Part shown: positions 34,714 to 44,494 of the stretch, piece by piece
Position numbering within the stretch: position 1 is the stretch's first letter
Layout: every line of letters begins with the position of its first letter
Assembly (NCBI RefSeq): GCF_000463115.2
Contig: NZ_AWFX01000045.1
Location: forward strand, 372,001 to 436,000
Reading direction: 5' to 3'
Length of the DNA: 64,000 bases
Source of the DNA: Franconibacter helveticus LMG 23732
Lineage (GTDB): Bacteria; Pseudomonadota; Gammaproteobacteria; Enterobacterales; Enterobacteriaceae
Translations under genes and position numbers: made by a program
The notes under the pieces: generated by a model
What the model saw: only the letters and a program-made list of their open reading frames with translations
Database searches by the model: none
What the model was told of the DNA's origin: nothing

Positions 34714-35145
34714 TTAGCGGGTACGCGGGCAGACTTCGCCTTCGCCGAAGAAGTAGGCGATTTCGCGAGCGGCGGATTCTACAGAATCGGAACCGTGGGT
34801 GCCGTTTTCAGTGAAGCTGTCAGCGTAGTCAGCGCGCAGGGTGCCTGCCAGCGCGTTAGCCGGGTTGGTTGCGCCCAGCAGGTCGCGGTGACGCTGTACC
34901 GCATTTTCGCTTTCCAGTACAGAAACCACGATCGGGCCGGAGGTCATAAATTCCACCAGGCCATCAAAGAACGGTTTACCTTCGTGCTCAGCATAGAAGC
35001 CGCGCGCCTGTTCAACGCTCAGGTGCAACATTTTGGTGCCTACGATTTTGAAACCTGCGGATTCAAAACGAGCAAAGATGCTGCCAATAACGTTTTTTGC
35101 TACGGCGTTCGGCTTGATGATGGAAAAAGTACGTTCAATTGCCAT
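34714..35145 (-). CDS. ndk: Nucleoside diphosphate kinase
   Basis: Ndk transfers the terminal phosphate from ATP to nucleoside diphosphates through a phosphohistidine. The 143-residue product matches E. coli, with the active-site His117 in NGTHGSDS and the nucleotide-binding [14 protein letters not shown] at the N-terminus. It is flanked by its own terminator and by a 166-bp gap before pbpC, so it is likely monocistronic. Confidence 0.98.
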   Translation of the reverse strand: MAIERTFSIIKPNAVAKNVIGSIFARFESAGFKIVGTKMLHLSVEQARGFYAEHEGKPFFDGLVEFMTSGPIVVSVLESENAVQRHRDLLGATNPANALAGTLRADYADSFTENGTHGSDSVESAAREIAYFFGEGEVCPRTR

Positions 35146-35311
35146 GATTACCTCTGTAAGTTGTTCTGTTTACCGGGCGGGCCGGAATGAAATTGGCGCC
35201 GATTATAATGAGCAATACCGGCCTTGCCTATGGTTCGGAGTAACATTTTTTTAAAATAATGTTACCTTTAGCAACAGTTCACCCTTAAAGCGCGTTTTTC
35301 ATCATTTTGTC

Positions 35312-37618
35312 TTACTGCAAAGTAAAATGCGCCACCGCCGTTTGACCCGCCTCATCCAGCGCCACCAGCTGATATTCGCCATTTTTTTGCGGCGTTAGCG
35401 TTACGCTGCTGTTGCTCTCGTCAAGCAGCTCGCCATTTAAAAACCACCAACGCCTCCCCTGCCCGCCCTGGCTGAAAACACGCAGGGAGAGAGTCGTCTG
35501 GCCAGGCAAGCGTTTTACTATTGCGCCGTCGCGCACGCCGGAAATAAGCAGCGGCGCCACATCCTCCGCGTGCATAGGCGGGCAAACGGATGACGCTGGC
35601 GGCAGACGCGCTGCACGACGCTCCGCCGCCGGAAGCCAGGGTTCAAGAGGCAACGGCCACAGCAGCATGATTTTTTTTACCGCCTCCGGACAGTCTGCCG
35701 CCACACGCTCGCCTTTATGATCAAGCCAGACTGGACGCACAATACCCTGATTGCTCTCCTGCCCCTGCGCCAGCAGCGTTGGCGGTTCGCTGTTGTCCAG
35801 CAGCCAGGTGGCGAGCCGACGACGGCAGTTTGCATCACCCGGCGGCAATGACTGCCCGCCGGGCCAGCAGACCGTGCCCGACGTGACCGAAGCCGGACGC
35901 GGATCGACGGGCTGCGCGATGCGCTGGCTCTGCACGCCCGCCTGCAACAGATTATTTACTTGATTGAGGATGGGCACCGCGCTTGCAAAACCAAACTGCC
36001 CCGCAACGGGCGTGCCATCCGGTCGCCCCGTCCAGACGCCAATGACATATTGCGCTGTAACGCCGATAGCCCATGCATCGCGGTAGCCATAGCTGGTGCC
36101 GGTTTTCCATGCCAGCGGCACGGTCTGCGGCAACGAACCGTCCGGCAACGGCTGCGCTTCATTTGCGAGAATACGGCGAATAATCCACGCGGCGCCTGGC
36201 GACATAAGCGGCCGGTCAAGCAAAGGATCCTGCGCCGTCAGACGTAACTGGCCCGCGCGTCCATGGCGCGCAAAAGCGCTGTAGGCCGCGACCAGCTCAT
36301 CAAGCCTTGCGCCTGCGCCGCCAAGAATAATTGCAAGATTGGGCTCAGCCGCCGGCGGAAAGCGCAGCTGTAGCCCGGCATTGCGAAGCTTTGCGGTAAA
36401 GCGCTTCGGTCCATAAGCTTCCAGTACCTGTACAGCGGGCAGGTTAAGCGAGCGCACCAGCGCTTCACTCATACTCACCGGACCGTTAAAACCGCTGTCG
36501 AAATTTCCGGGACGATAATCGCCAAAACGGCGCGGCACATCCTGTAATAAAGAGGCGGGGTGGATGATGCCTTCGTCCATCGCCAGCCCATAAATAAAGG
36601 GTTTAAGCACCGACCCGGGGGAGCGCACGGCAGTCACCATATCCACGTGCCCATAACGATTATCATCGTCAATATCCGCCGAACCTACCCAACCGCGCAC
36701 CTTCATGCTTTGATGGTCTACCACCAGCATCGCCAGCGAACTGCGGGCCGGTAAGCGGCTTTTCAGAGTAAGCGCCAGCGCTTCAAGCTGACGCTGGAGC
36801 GAGGCGTCAAGAGTGGAAATGATTTTGAGGCCGGACTCGCGCTGCGCAAGGTGACGGGCAAAGAGCGGCGCCAGTTGCGGCATCTGGCGCGGCGCGAGCC
36901 ATACCGGTTCTTCCAGCGATTCTTTCACCTGCTTTTCGCTCCAGACATGCTGTGAAGCCATTCTTCGCAGTACTTTATCGCGCGCGGCCTGCGCACGTTG
37001 CGGCCAGCGGTCAGGCCGCAGCCTGCTTGGCGCCTGAGGCAGCACTGCCAGCAGCGCCGCTTCGGAATAGCTCAACCGTGCGGGCGATTTTCCCAGATAA
37101 GCCCAACTTGCTGCGCCCACGCCCTGTAAAGTGCCGCCAAACGGGGCGCGGTTAAGATAGAGCGTAAGGATTTGCGCTTTCGAAAGATGCCACTCCAGCT
37201 GAAAAGCGCGCCATAGCTGGCGAAGCTTGCCGCCAGGCGTACGCGGATGCGGATCCAGCAGTCGCGCCACCTGCATGGTCAGCGTACTGCCGCCGGAAAC
37301 AACATGGCCTGCCCGCAGGTCTTGCCAGGCAGCGCGCAGCACGGAAAAAGGGTTTACGCCAGGGTGTTTCCAGAACCAGCGATCTTCGTAATTCAGCAAT
37401 GCTTCCAGATAACGGGGCGACACATCGTTTATTGCAACCGGATAACGCCAGATACCGTTCTCATCGGCGAAGCGCCATAGCGGCACGCCTGCTTCTGTGA
37501 CCACCACCCGCGCAGGATGAACTTCCCGCAAGGGCAACGGCCAGAGCCTGTCCGCGCTCCATAACGCCAGTATCATCAGACAAGGCAGCGTCGCCAGCCA
37601 TAACCAGCGACGCTGCAT
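35312..37618 (-). CDS. pbpC: Penicillin-binding protein 1C
   Basis: PBP1C is a class A bifunctional peptidoglycan synthase with one N-terminal membrane anchor. The glycosyltransferase domain (about residues 40-220) has EDRWFWKHPGVN and GGSTLTMQVARLL. The transpeptidase domain has SPGSVLKPF with the active-site Ser, SLN and KTGTSYGYRDA. A C-terminal BiPBP_C domain ends the protein. The ATG at MQRRWLWLA has the best ribosome site (AAGG at 6-base spacing); in-frame GTG codons at 37633 and 37639 are alternatives that would extend the N-terminus to E. coli length. It follows yfhM in the same direction. Confidence 0.95.
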   Translation of the reverse strand: MQRRWLWLATLPCLMILALWSADRLWPLPLREVHPARVVVTEAGVPLWRFADENGIWRYPVAINDVSPRYLEALLNYEDRWFWKHPGVNPFSVLRAAWQDLRAGHVVSGGSTLTMQVARLLDPHPRTPGGKLRQLWRAFQLEWHLSKAQILTLYLNRAPFGGTLQGVGAASWAYLGKSPARLSYSEAALLAVLPQAPSRLRPDRWPQRAQAARDKVLRRMASQHVWSEKQVKESLEEPVWLAPRQMPQLAPLFARHLAQRESGLKIISTLDASLQRQLEALALTLKSRLPARSSLAMLVVDHQSMKVRGWVGSADIDDDNRYGHVDMVTAVRSPGSVLKPFIYGLAMDEGIIHPASLLQDVPRRFGDYRPGNFDSGFNGPVSMSEALVRSLNLPAVQVLEAYGPKRFTAKLRNAGLQLRFPPAAEPNLAIILGGAGARLDELVAAYSAFARHGRAGQLRLTAQDPLLDRPLMSPGAAWIIRRILANEAQPLPDGSLPQTVPLAWKTGTSYGYRDAWAIGVTAQYVIGVWTGRPDGTPVAGQFGFASAVPILNQVNNLLQAGVQSQRIAQPVDPRPASVTSGTVCWPGGQSLPPGDANCRRRLATWLLDNSEPPTLLAQGQESNQGIVRPVWLDHKGERVAADCPEAVKKIMLLWPLPLEPWLPAAERRAARLPPASSVCPPMHAEDVAPLLISGVRDGAIVKRLPGQTTLSLRVFSQGGQGRRWWFLNGELLDESNSSVTLTPQKNGEYQLVALDEAGQTAVAHFTLQ

Positions 37619-37645
37619 AATACGCCTTTTCACAACCACTCTCTT

Positions 37646-40600
37646 TTAGGGCGTAACACTGAGGATCTCGCCGCCTGCGCCGTTAGCGCGCCACTGAGGA
37701 ATATACATTGACTCAACCTGCGGAGCAGGGATCGTGTAGCTGCCAGGCGTAACCGCGCGAGCAAGATAGACCAGCGTAACATGTTCCCCTTCATTGACCG
37801 GCAGCGCGGCGACAAAGCGATCGTCGCGGAACTCCATATGCTGAATATCAAGCTGCTGCATGCGGCTAATAAGATTATCCGCTTCACCGCCGCTGTTACT
37901 GAGGCTGGCGCTGGCATTGGCCAGGTTCTGGTTCTCCAGTTCAAGCCCGGCGGGGAGCAGATCGACCACCAGCGCGTCCGGCACCGTCTTATCTGCCCAG
38001 ACATCCAGCCACACCATCACCAGCTCGCCGCTTTTCAGGCTCGACAGCGGTTTCAACTGGCCCTGGGTGTCGAGGAAATGACGCTCAATATGCAGCACGT
38101 TGCTCTCAGGCGCTGGCGCTTCCACTGGGTAACCGCTGCTGTCAAGGCGCAGCCAGAGCGGCGCGCCGCCGGTGTTGGTCACCTGAAGCGACGCCAGTTG
38201 CTCACCAGTTACCGCTATGGTCTGCGCATTGTCGCCTTGCAGGAACTGCCCTGGAAGCGTCGTTTGCGCTTGCCACGCCGCCGGCTGGCTTTGCAGGTTG
38301 CGCCCGGCAAGAAACAGCGCGTTGCTCTCCTGGGTGGAAAGCCAGCGCTGGCTGTAAGCCTCTTCAGAAAGCGTGGTGATAAGCTGATTTTGCGCCTGCG
38401 GTTGCAGTTTGTTTTCCTGAAGCAGCGCGAGCTTAAGCGCATCGTCACGAAGCGTGCTGCCATAATCGCCAAGCCAGCCCGCTTTTTCGCTGCGCCCGGT
38501 TTGCAACCCTGTCGCTATCGCCTCTTTAGCGCGAGGCGCATCACCCATAAGTTGTAACGCCACGCCAAGCTGCACCAGCGGCAGGCCGGAGCGCGCAGCC
38601 GCACGTTGTTCCCACAATTCGCGAAGCGCGCCAAGCGGCGCTTTCTGCTGGCGCGCTAATACCAGCCCGGCATAAGCCTGTACGGCAAATTTGCTGGCAG
38701 GGGTATTGTCGCTGTAACGCAGGGCCATCACGCCTGGATCCTGCAAGTAGCGCAGCAGGCGATTATTGGCTTTATTAAGCGCATCCGCAGAGACGCTATA
38801 GCCCTGTTCGCCCGCACGCACCAGGAAGTCGGTAACATAAGCGGTCGCCCAGTACTCTTCCGGCCCTTCCCTGTCCCACAACCCAAAACCGCCTTCTTCG
38901 CGCTGCATTTCCAGCAGTCGCGCAATGCCGACATCTACCGCAGCCCGACGCTGTTCGTCGCTTTCCCCCTTAATACCCAATGCCTTAAGCTGAGCGGCAT
39001 TTGTATAAAGAGACGGGAATAAACCGCTGGTAGTCTGTTCAAGACAGCCGTACGGGTAAGCCTTAAGTTCATTGATATAACGCGCCACATTAAGCGGCGC
39101 CTGCCCGCTTAGCAGCAATTGTCCTTCAAGCGTGGCGGCATCCAGCCCATTCAAATGACGTGGGGCGGGCGACCAGACTTCGCCTGGCCCCAGGACGGCG
39201 CCGCTGTTAATCGTCCGGGCGGCAAACGCCGGCCGCACGCCTACTTTCCAGTTTTTTACCAACGGCGCGAAGCTTTCATTGGGCAGTGTAAGCCCGCTAA
39301 TCCGGGCGCTAATTTCGCCATCGCCATACCCCTGCCCTGCGCGTACAGGAATAAACAGCGTCTGACGCACATTTGGAGCAAGCTGAAGCTGCTGGGTATT
39401 GCTGGTTTCAAGCTGTACCAGGCCGCTGGTGGTAAACTGCGCGGTCAGTTGCTGCGGTTTATCGGTAAGGTTGGTGACATCCAGCGCCAGACGGGAAACG
39501 TCTCCTCCTGCCATAAAGCGAGGCGTACTCAGCTCGGCAATCAACGGCGCGGCGACCACCACGTTATCTTCCGCGCTGCCGAAGCGGTCGTCGGTCCAGG
39601 CCTGCGCCATGACGCGCAGCTCGCCGTTAAAATCGCCAACGGGCAGCGTGATCGTGCCCTCACCGTTTGCATCAAGCTGCACAGGCTGCGCCTGCTGGGC
39701 GATAATGGTAACATGGTTGACCGGCGGCTTGCCGCCGCGGTTAAGCTCATCGCCGTCGCCGCCAAAGCGCAACGCGGCCAGCCGTCCCTGCCCTTCAATA
39801 ACCTGGCCGTAGATATCGTAAATATCCGCGCCGTAGCGCTTCTGGCCGAAGAAAGCGCGCCATGGATCGGGCGTAACGTAATCGGTAATGCTAAGCACGC
39901 CGCTGTCTACCGCGGAAAGCAGCACATTAACCTGCGCAGGCAATTGACCGTTTTTCACGCTCGCTTTCACTTTTACCGTCAGCGGCTGATTCGGGCGCAT
40001 TTTTTGCGGCGCTTCCAGGCTCAACGCCAGGCGGCGGCTCTCATCGCCAAGCGGCAGATGGAGCAGGCCGACAGCGCGTTTCGGCGTCGCAGAACGGGAT
40101 TTATCACCAGGGCGAACCACCAGCGCGCTGAGGTAGAGATCGTGGCGCTGCCAGGCTTTATCAACCGGAATGGCGATATCCAGCCCCTTCTCCGGCACGT
40201 CTATTTCCTGCCACCACAGCGGGCCGTCGCTGGATTCCACCATCGCGTAGCCTTTGCCTGCGGCAGGGGCCGCGATGTGCAGATTAATAGTGTCGCCTGG
40301 CTGATAGGCAGGTTTGCCGATTTTTAGCGTCACGCGGTCCGGCCGGGGCGAGCCCGCGCTGCCTTCGCTATTGTCCTGCCAGCTGTACCCCGCCCAGAAG
40401 CGCACGCTGCTGATGGTGTCATCCGGCGCTTTGACTTCCAGACGATAAGAACCCCACTCTACGGGAAAACTGACCTTGCCGGTTTCATCTGCGGCGAGGT
40501 TAAGGGTTTGCTCCCCTTCGACGAGGTCTTTCTGGTCGAACTGCGATTGCCAGCCTTCATTTTCCGACCAGTTCCAGTAGTAGTCGCGACGCTCGCGAAT

Positions 40601-42619
40601 CAGCCTTACCTGTAACCCCGACACCGCGTTTTTTACGCCCTGATTATCGGCATAGACAATGTCGAAAGCGGCATTGCCGTCTTCATCCACCATCGGCTGG
40701 TTGGTCGTGTCGCCGGTGCGGTAGTCATACACAGCTTTATCGCCGAACTGCGGACGGATACCCGGCATATTTTTAGCGGGCCACACCGCTTGCTCCACGC
40801 GGCGGGTCACCGGACGGCCGCCCGACTCCAGCAAACTTGCCTGTAAAATCACGCGTAGCGGCGAGCGGCTTTCGCTCCACTGGCTCGGAACCTCAACCTG
40901 GCCGTGCCCTTCGTCATCAAGCGTAAGCTGTACCTCATCCAGACTGCGCGAGAGGTTTTCTTCAGCAATATTGCCGAACTGGAAACCCGGCAGTTGCGCT
41001 ACCGCATCGCGCAACGGGCGCACAAAAAGCTGTCCCTGCAAGCGGTTGCCGGAAGCGGGCGCGCCATAAAGGTAATGGCCTGCCACGGCGAAATTGACCG
41101 TATCGGCGGGCGCGATGGGCGCTTGTTGCGCCGTAATGTTCAACGCCAGCCGTTCCGGCATGAAATCTTCAACCTGAAAGCGCCAGTCGCGCGGCAGGTT
41201 GTCGCCGGTGTTGGCGCGGATATGCCAGCCTCCGGTCGGCGAGCGGCCATCAAGCGGCAATGTCAGCTGGTAGAGACCGTTTTTCGGCTCCCCTACCAGC
41301 GTGCGCGCTACCTGGCCATCCGGCTTCACCAGCTCGAATTTAACCGGCTGCGCAGGCAACGGCTTGCCGTCACCGTTGCGAAGCAACGCGTTGAGGATCA
41401 CCGTTTCTCCCGGACGATAAAGATCGCGCGGGCCGAACATGAAAAATTGTTTGCTGTAGCCGGTATCGCCGCCAACCTGAAACTCAGCGAGATCCAGCGC
41501 CGGCAGATTGAGATCGAGCAGCGTAGTCTGCTCGCCAAGGCGCGTCAGCACCAGCGCCGCCTCTTTGTGATCCTCAAGCATGGCGTGGCCGTCGCCGTCG
41601 GTTTTCGCCTCGCCAAGCGTCTGGCCTTTGTCGTTCAGAAGGCGGACTTCCACGCCGCTCTGCGCTGCGCCGTTTTCAAGGCTCTGCGTAAAAATATCCA
41701 GCCGGTTATGGTAACGGTGAAGGGAAAGACCGATATCGCTCAGCGTAAAGAGCGTTGCGGCGTTGCTGTAGTTGTAATGGCCCGCCTGGTTCATAACGGC
41801 AAGATAGACGCCCGGTTGCTGCAACGGCTTGATATCCGTTAACGGCAGCAACAGTTTTTCCCGGGTGTTGCGCGCCGGATTGAGGTCGAAACGTCCGGTA
41901 TAAACCAGGTCCGCCATTTTCAGCAGTTGGTCTGATTCCCAATTGGTAAGGGAGCTGCGGTATTCCCACTGGCTGACGAAAGAAGGCAGCGACTCTGTCT
42001 TCACCCGATAAAAGTTCACGTCGACGCTGTTAACGTTGAGCGCCATGACTGGCAACCCCTGCACTACTTTACCCGGCAGCAGCGAGCCGCGACTGGCGAA
42101 GCCGACGCCTGGCGCTATATCGCGTGTGGTAATCGTCTTTTCGTACGCGTTGCCGAAAGTGGCTTTATTTAGCGCCCTTAGCCCGCTGTCGATGCTCAGC
42201 ACCAGTTCGCGGTTCGGCTCTAAATGGCGCAGGCGCAACTCTTTAAGGCTGGAGGAAAGCTCCCATGCGCCATCTACCTTGCCGCTTTTTTTATCCACCA
42301 GATGCACGAATTTTGAAAAGTCTTGCTCAGGGTCGAGCGGAACAGAAAAGGCGAGCGCCAGAGCGCTCGCCCCTTCAAGCTGCACTTCTGAAGCATCGGT
42401 TAAAGAAAGCGCTTTACCCGCGCTTTGCGCCGCCAGCTTTTGCAGAGACTCAGCGTCCGGCTTCGCAGGCGGCGTGGTGCGCGCCGCTGGCGATGCCGCG
42501 GCAGAGCTTTGCTGCGCGTTCGCCGGGCTTAACGCCGCATCATCGTTATTATCGCACCCTGCAAGCGCCAGCGCGGCCAGCCATGCCGCCGTCAGGGCGG
42601 CCAGACGTACTCGATTCAT
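37646..42619 (-). CDS. yfhM: Alpha-2-macroglobulin family lipoprotein YfhM
   Basis: A 1657-residue periplasmic alpha-2-macroglobulin, a protease trap anchored by a lipid. The signal peptide ends ALAGC with lipidated Cys22; Asp follows the Cys, suggesting inner-membrane retention. The thioester motif CLEQ begins at Cys1192 (YGCLEQTTSG), preceded by several macroglobulin beta domains and followed by the TED helical domain and a receptor-binding-like C-terminus. The adjacent pbpC is the usual partner; the proposed joint role is protection of the envelope from host proteases and repair of the wall. Confidence 0.96.
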   Translation of the reverse strand: MNRVRLAALTAAWLAALALAGCDNNDDAALSPANAQQSSAAASPAARTTPPAKPDAESLQKLAAQSAGKALSLTDASEVQLEGASALALAFSVPLDPEQDFSKFVHLVDKKSGKVDGAWELSSSLKELRLRHLEPNRELVLSIDSGLRALNKATFGNAYEKTITTRDIAPGVGFASRGSLLPGKVVQGLPVMALNVNSVDVNFYRVKTESLPSFVSQWEYRSSLTNWESDQLLKMADLVYTGRFDLNPARNTREKLLLPLTDIKPLQQPGVYLAVMNQAGHYNYSNAATLFTLSDIGLSLHRYHNRLDIFTQSLENGAAQSGVEVRLLNDKGQTLGEAKTDGDGHAMLEDHKEAALVLTRLGEQTTLLDLNLPALDLAEFQVGGDTGYSKQFFMFGPRDLYRPGETVILNALLRNGDGKPLPAQPVKFELVKPDGQVARTLVGEPKNGLYQLTLPLDGRSPTGGWHIRANTGDNLPRDWRFQVEDFMPERLALNITAQQAPIAPADTVNFAVAGHYLYGAPASGNRLQGQLFVRPLRDAVAQLPGFQFGNIAEENLSRSLDEVQLTLDDEGHGQVEVPSQWSESRSPLRVILQASLLESGGRPVTRRVEQAVWPAKNMPGIRPQFGDKAVYDYRTGDTTNQPMVDEDGNAAFDIVYADNQGVKNAVSGLQVRLIRERRDYYWNWSENEGWQSQFDQKDLVEGEQTLNLAADETGKVSFPVEWGSYRLEVKAPDDTISSVRFWAGYSWQDNSEGSAGSPRPDRVTLKIGKPAYQPGDTINLHIAAPAAGKGYAMVESSDGPLWWQEIDVPEKGLDIAIPVDKAWQRHDLYLSALVVRPGDKSRSATPKRAVGLLHLPLGDESRRLALSLEAPQKMRPNQPLTVKVKASVKNGQLPAQVNVLLSAVDSGVLSITDYVTPDPWRAFFGQKRYGADIYDIYGQVIEGQGRLAALRFGGDGDELNRGGKPPVNHVTIIAQQAQPVQLDANGEGTITLPVGDFNGELRVMAQAWTDDRFGSAEDNVVVAAPLIAELSTPRFMAGGDVSRLALDVTNLTDKPQQLTAQFTTSGLVQLETSNTQQLQLAPNVRQTLFIPVRAGQGYGDGEISARISGLTLPNESFAPLVKNWKVGVRPAFAARTINSGAVLGPGEVWSPAPRHLNGLDAATLEGQLLLSGQAPLNVARYINELKAYPYGCLEQTTSGLFPSLYTNAAQLKALGIKGESDEQRRAAVDVGIARLLEMQREEGGFGLWDREGPEEYWATAYVTDFLVRAGEQGYSVSADALNKANNRLLRYLQDPGVMALRYSDNTPASKFAVQAYAGLVLARQQKAPLGALRELWEQRAAARSGLPLVQLGVALQLMGDAPRAKEAIATGLQTGRSEKAGWLGDYGSTLRDDALKLALLQENKLQPQAQNQLITTLSEEAYSQRWLSTQESNALFLAGRNLQSQPAAWQAQTTLPGQFLQGDNAQTIAVTGEQLASLQVTNTGGAPLWLRLDSSGYPVEAPAPESNVLHIERHFLDTQGQLKPLSSLKSGELVMVWLDVWADKTVPDALVVDLLPAGLELENQNLANASASLSNSGGEADNLISRMQQLDIQHMEFRDDRFVAALPVNEGEHVTLVYLARAVTPGSYTIPAPQVESMYIPQWRANGAGGEILSVTP

Positions 42620-42781
42620 TTTTTATCCATGGCCGAAACGGCCACCAATTGGTTTCAGTACGGCAAGTATTATGCGCGACTTTGGCAATTACAAAAGCCA
42701 CCATTTTTATTTATGGACAATCTCTCGCAAAGTAAATGTAAAGCGATGAAACCCGCAGGTTGCCGACAGGAAAACCCAATC

Positions 42782-42797
42782 TGTAACCGCGATCACA
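42782..42797. promoter_or_regulatory. CRP-type site upstream of the alpha-glucoside PTS operon
   Basis: TGTAACCGCGATCACA matches the CRP consensus TGTGA-N6-TCACA at nine of ten defined bases. It is 144 bases before the PTS start codon in the 321-bp gap after yfhM, consistent with catabolite activation of a sugar operon. Confidence 0.65.
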
Positions 42798-42806
42798 GCG
42801 CGAAAC

Positions 42807-42818
42807 GTAACATGTTAC
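42807..42818. promoter_or_regulatory. Palindrome, candidate operator of the PTS operon
   Basis: GTAACATGTTAC is a perfect 12-bp palindrome ten bases downstream of the CRP-like site. No other regulator recognisably fits; the RpiR-family protein encoded in the same locus is the natural candidate ligand. This assignment is inference. Confidence 0.45.
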
Positions 42819-42940
42819 CTTGGCAGTCATTTGTTTTTAAAACAAGAGGATAACTGGATAAGGACGAAAGCGGACTGTACCTTTGATGGCGTACCCTTCG
42901 CCATGGCGGTTTAGCCTAAAGATAATAAAGAGAGAGCTAA

Positions 42941-44485
42941 ATGAAACGAGCCGTAAACGCCTTACAAAATTTCGGGAAGTCGCTCTACGGGCCGGTGCTG
43001 ATTTTGCCTATCGTCGGCCTGTTTATCGCGTTTGGCAATGTGCTCGGCAACGGCAACCTTGCCGACTATTTACCCTTCCTTGGTCATCCCGCCATTCAGA
43101 ATATCGGCCAGCTAATTGCGAAATCAGCGGTATCGGTGCTGGCAAACCTGGCGCTGGTGTTCGCCGTCGGCATTCCCATCGGCCTTGCGGCGCGCGATAA
43201 AGGCTACGCCGCGCTGATTGGCCTCGTCACCTTCGTGGTCTTTATTAACGCCATGAGCGTAACGCTCGCTATGCAGGGCGAACTGGCGCCAGCCGACCAG
43301 ATGCGGGCAGCGGGCCAGAGCATGGTGCTGGGCGTACAGGTGCTGGAGATGGGCGTTTTCGCTGGCATCCTGACCGGCGCGCTCTCGGGTTATCTCTACA
43401 ATCGTTATTCTGGCGTGCAGTTTTCCGGCGCGATGGCTATCTACTCCGGGCACTGTTTTGTCGCCATTATTATGCTGCCGGTATCAATGCTGCTTGGCGT
43501 GGTGATGAGCGAACTCTGGCCCTTCGCCCAGCACGGCATCAGCGCGATGGCGCTGGCTATCAAAGGCGCCGGGCCGTTTGGCGTGGCGGTTTACGGTTTC
43601 CTGGAGCGCATTCTTGTGCCGACAGGTCTGCATCACCTCGTCTATACCCCGTTTTTATATACCGAGCTTGGCGGCACTTCTGAGGTGTGCGGGTCGGTCT
43701 ACCAGGGCGCGCGTAATATTTACTTCGCCGAAATGGCCTGCCCGAGCGTCACGCAGCTAAGCAGCACGGTAGTGTGGGATGCCCGCGGCATCAGCAAAAT
43801 GTTCGGCCTGCCCGCCGCCGCGCTCGCCATGTATATGACGGCGAAACCGGAGCGCAAAGCAGCGGCGAAAGCGATTCTTATCCCGGCGGCGCTAACGTCC
43901 ATGCTGGTGGGCGTGACCGAGCCTATCGAGTTTTCCTTCCTGTTTATCGCTCCGCTGCTGTTTGTGGTGCATGCGGTGCTGACCGGCATTGGCATGATGC
44001 TGTTTTACCTGCTCGGCGTTCACGCCATCGGCGCTAACGGCATTATCGATTTCATTCTTTATAACCTGCCGCTTGGCACCACCAAATCGAACTGGCCGAT
44101 GTACATCCTGGTGGGCCTGATTATGGCGGCGCTTTACTTCGTGATTTTCCGCTTCCTTATCCGCCGCTTCGACATGAAAACGCCCGGTCGCGAGGAAGAC
44201 GATCAGGAAACGCGTCTTTACAGCAAGCAAGAGTATCAGGCCAAAGGCGCTAACGAGGGCCTGGGCGAGGCGATTGTCGAAGGCTTAGGCGGCCGGGCCA
44301 ATATCGAAGTGGTGGACAATTGTTATACCCGCCTGCGCGTTACGGTGCGAGACGTCGGCGTTATCAACGAACCCCGGCTCAAAGCTACGGGCGCGAAAGG
44401 GGTGATTAAGCAGGGCAATAACGTTCAGGTGGTCTACGGGCTGCATGTGAAAAAGATGCGCGAAGCAGTCGAAATGTTTCTCTGA
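42941..44485 (+). CDS. aglA: PTS alpha-glucoside-type enzyme IICB
   Basis: A 514-residue PTS permease of the glucose/glucoside superfamily. The membrane IIC domain (about residues 1-400) shows multiple hydrophobic segments and motifs such as GVTEPIEFSF and FLERILVPTGLHH. The IIB domain follows, with the phosphorylated Cys461 in VVDNCYTRLRV. No IIA domain is attached, so phosphate is presumably supplied by a IIA-Glc in trans. With the GH4 enzyme next door it resembles Klebsiella AglA/GlvC, which takes up alpha-glucosides such as maltose and sucrose isomers. The exact sugar is not readable. The ATG follows a GAGAGAG site. Confidence 0.88.
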   Translation: MKRAVNALQNFGKSLYGPVLILPIVGLFIAFGNVLGNGNLADYLPFLGHPAIQNIGQLIAKSAVSVLANLALVFAVGIPIGLAARDKGYAALIGLVTFVVFINAMSVTLAMQGELAPADQMRAAGQSMVLGVQVLEMGVFAGILTGALSGYLYNRYSGVQFSGAMAIYSGHCFVAIIMLPVSMLLGVVMSELWPFAQHGISAMALAIKGAGPFGVAVYGFLERILVPTGLHHLVYTPFLYTELGGTSEVCGSVYQGARNIYFAEMACPSVTQLSSTVVWDARGISKMFGLPAAALAMYMTAKPERKAAAKAILIPAALTSMLVGVTEPIEFSFLFIAPLLFVVHAVLTGIGMMLFYLLGVHAIGANGIIDFILYNLPLGTTKSNWPMYILVGLIMAALYFVIFRFLIRRFDMKTPGREEDDQETRLYSKQEYQAKGANEGLGEAIVEGLGGRANIEVVDNCYTRLRVTVRDVGVINEPRLKATGAKGVIKQGNNVQVVYGLHVKKMREAVEMFL

Positions 44486-44494
44486 CAGGAGCTT

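Noticed and set aside
39119-40327. 402-codon open frame opposite yfhM
   Set aside because: Shadow of the macroglobulin gene; composition is basic and unlike a real protein.
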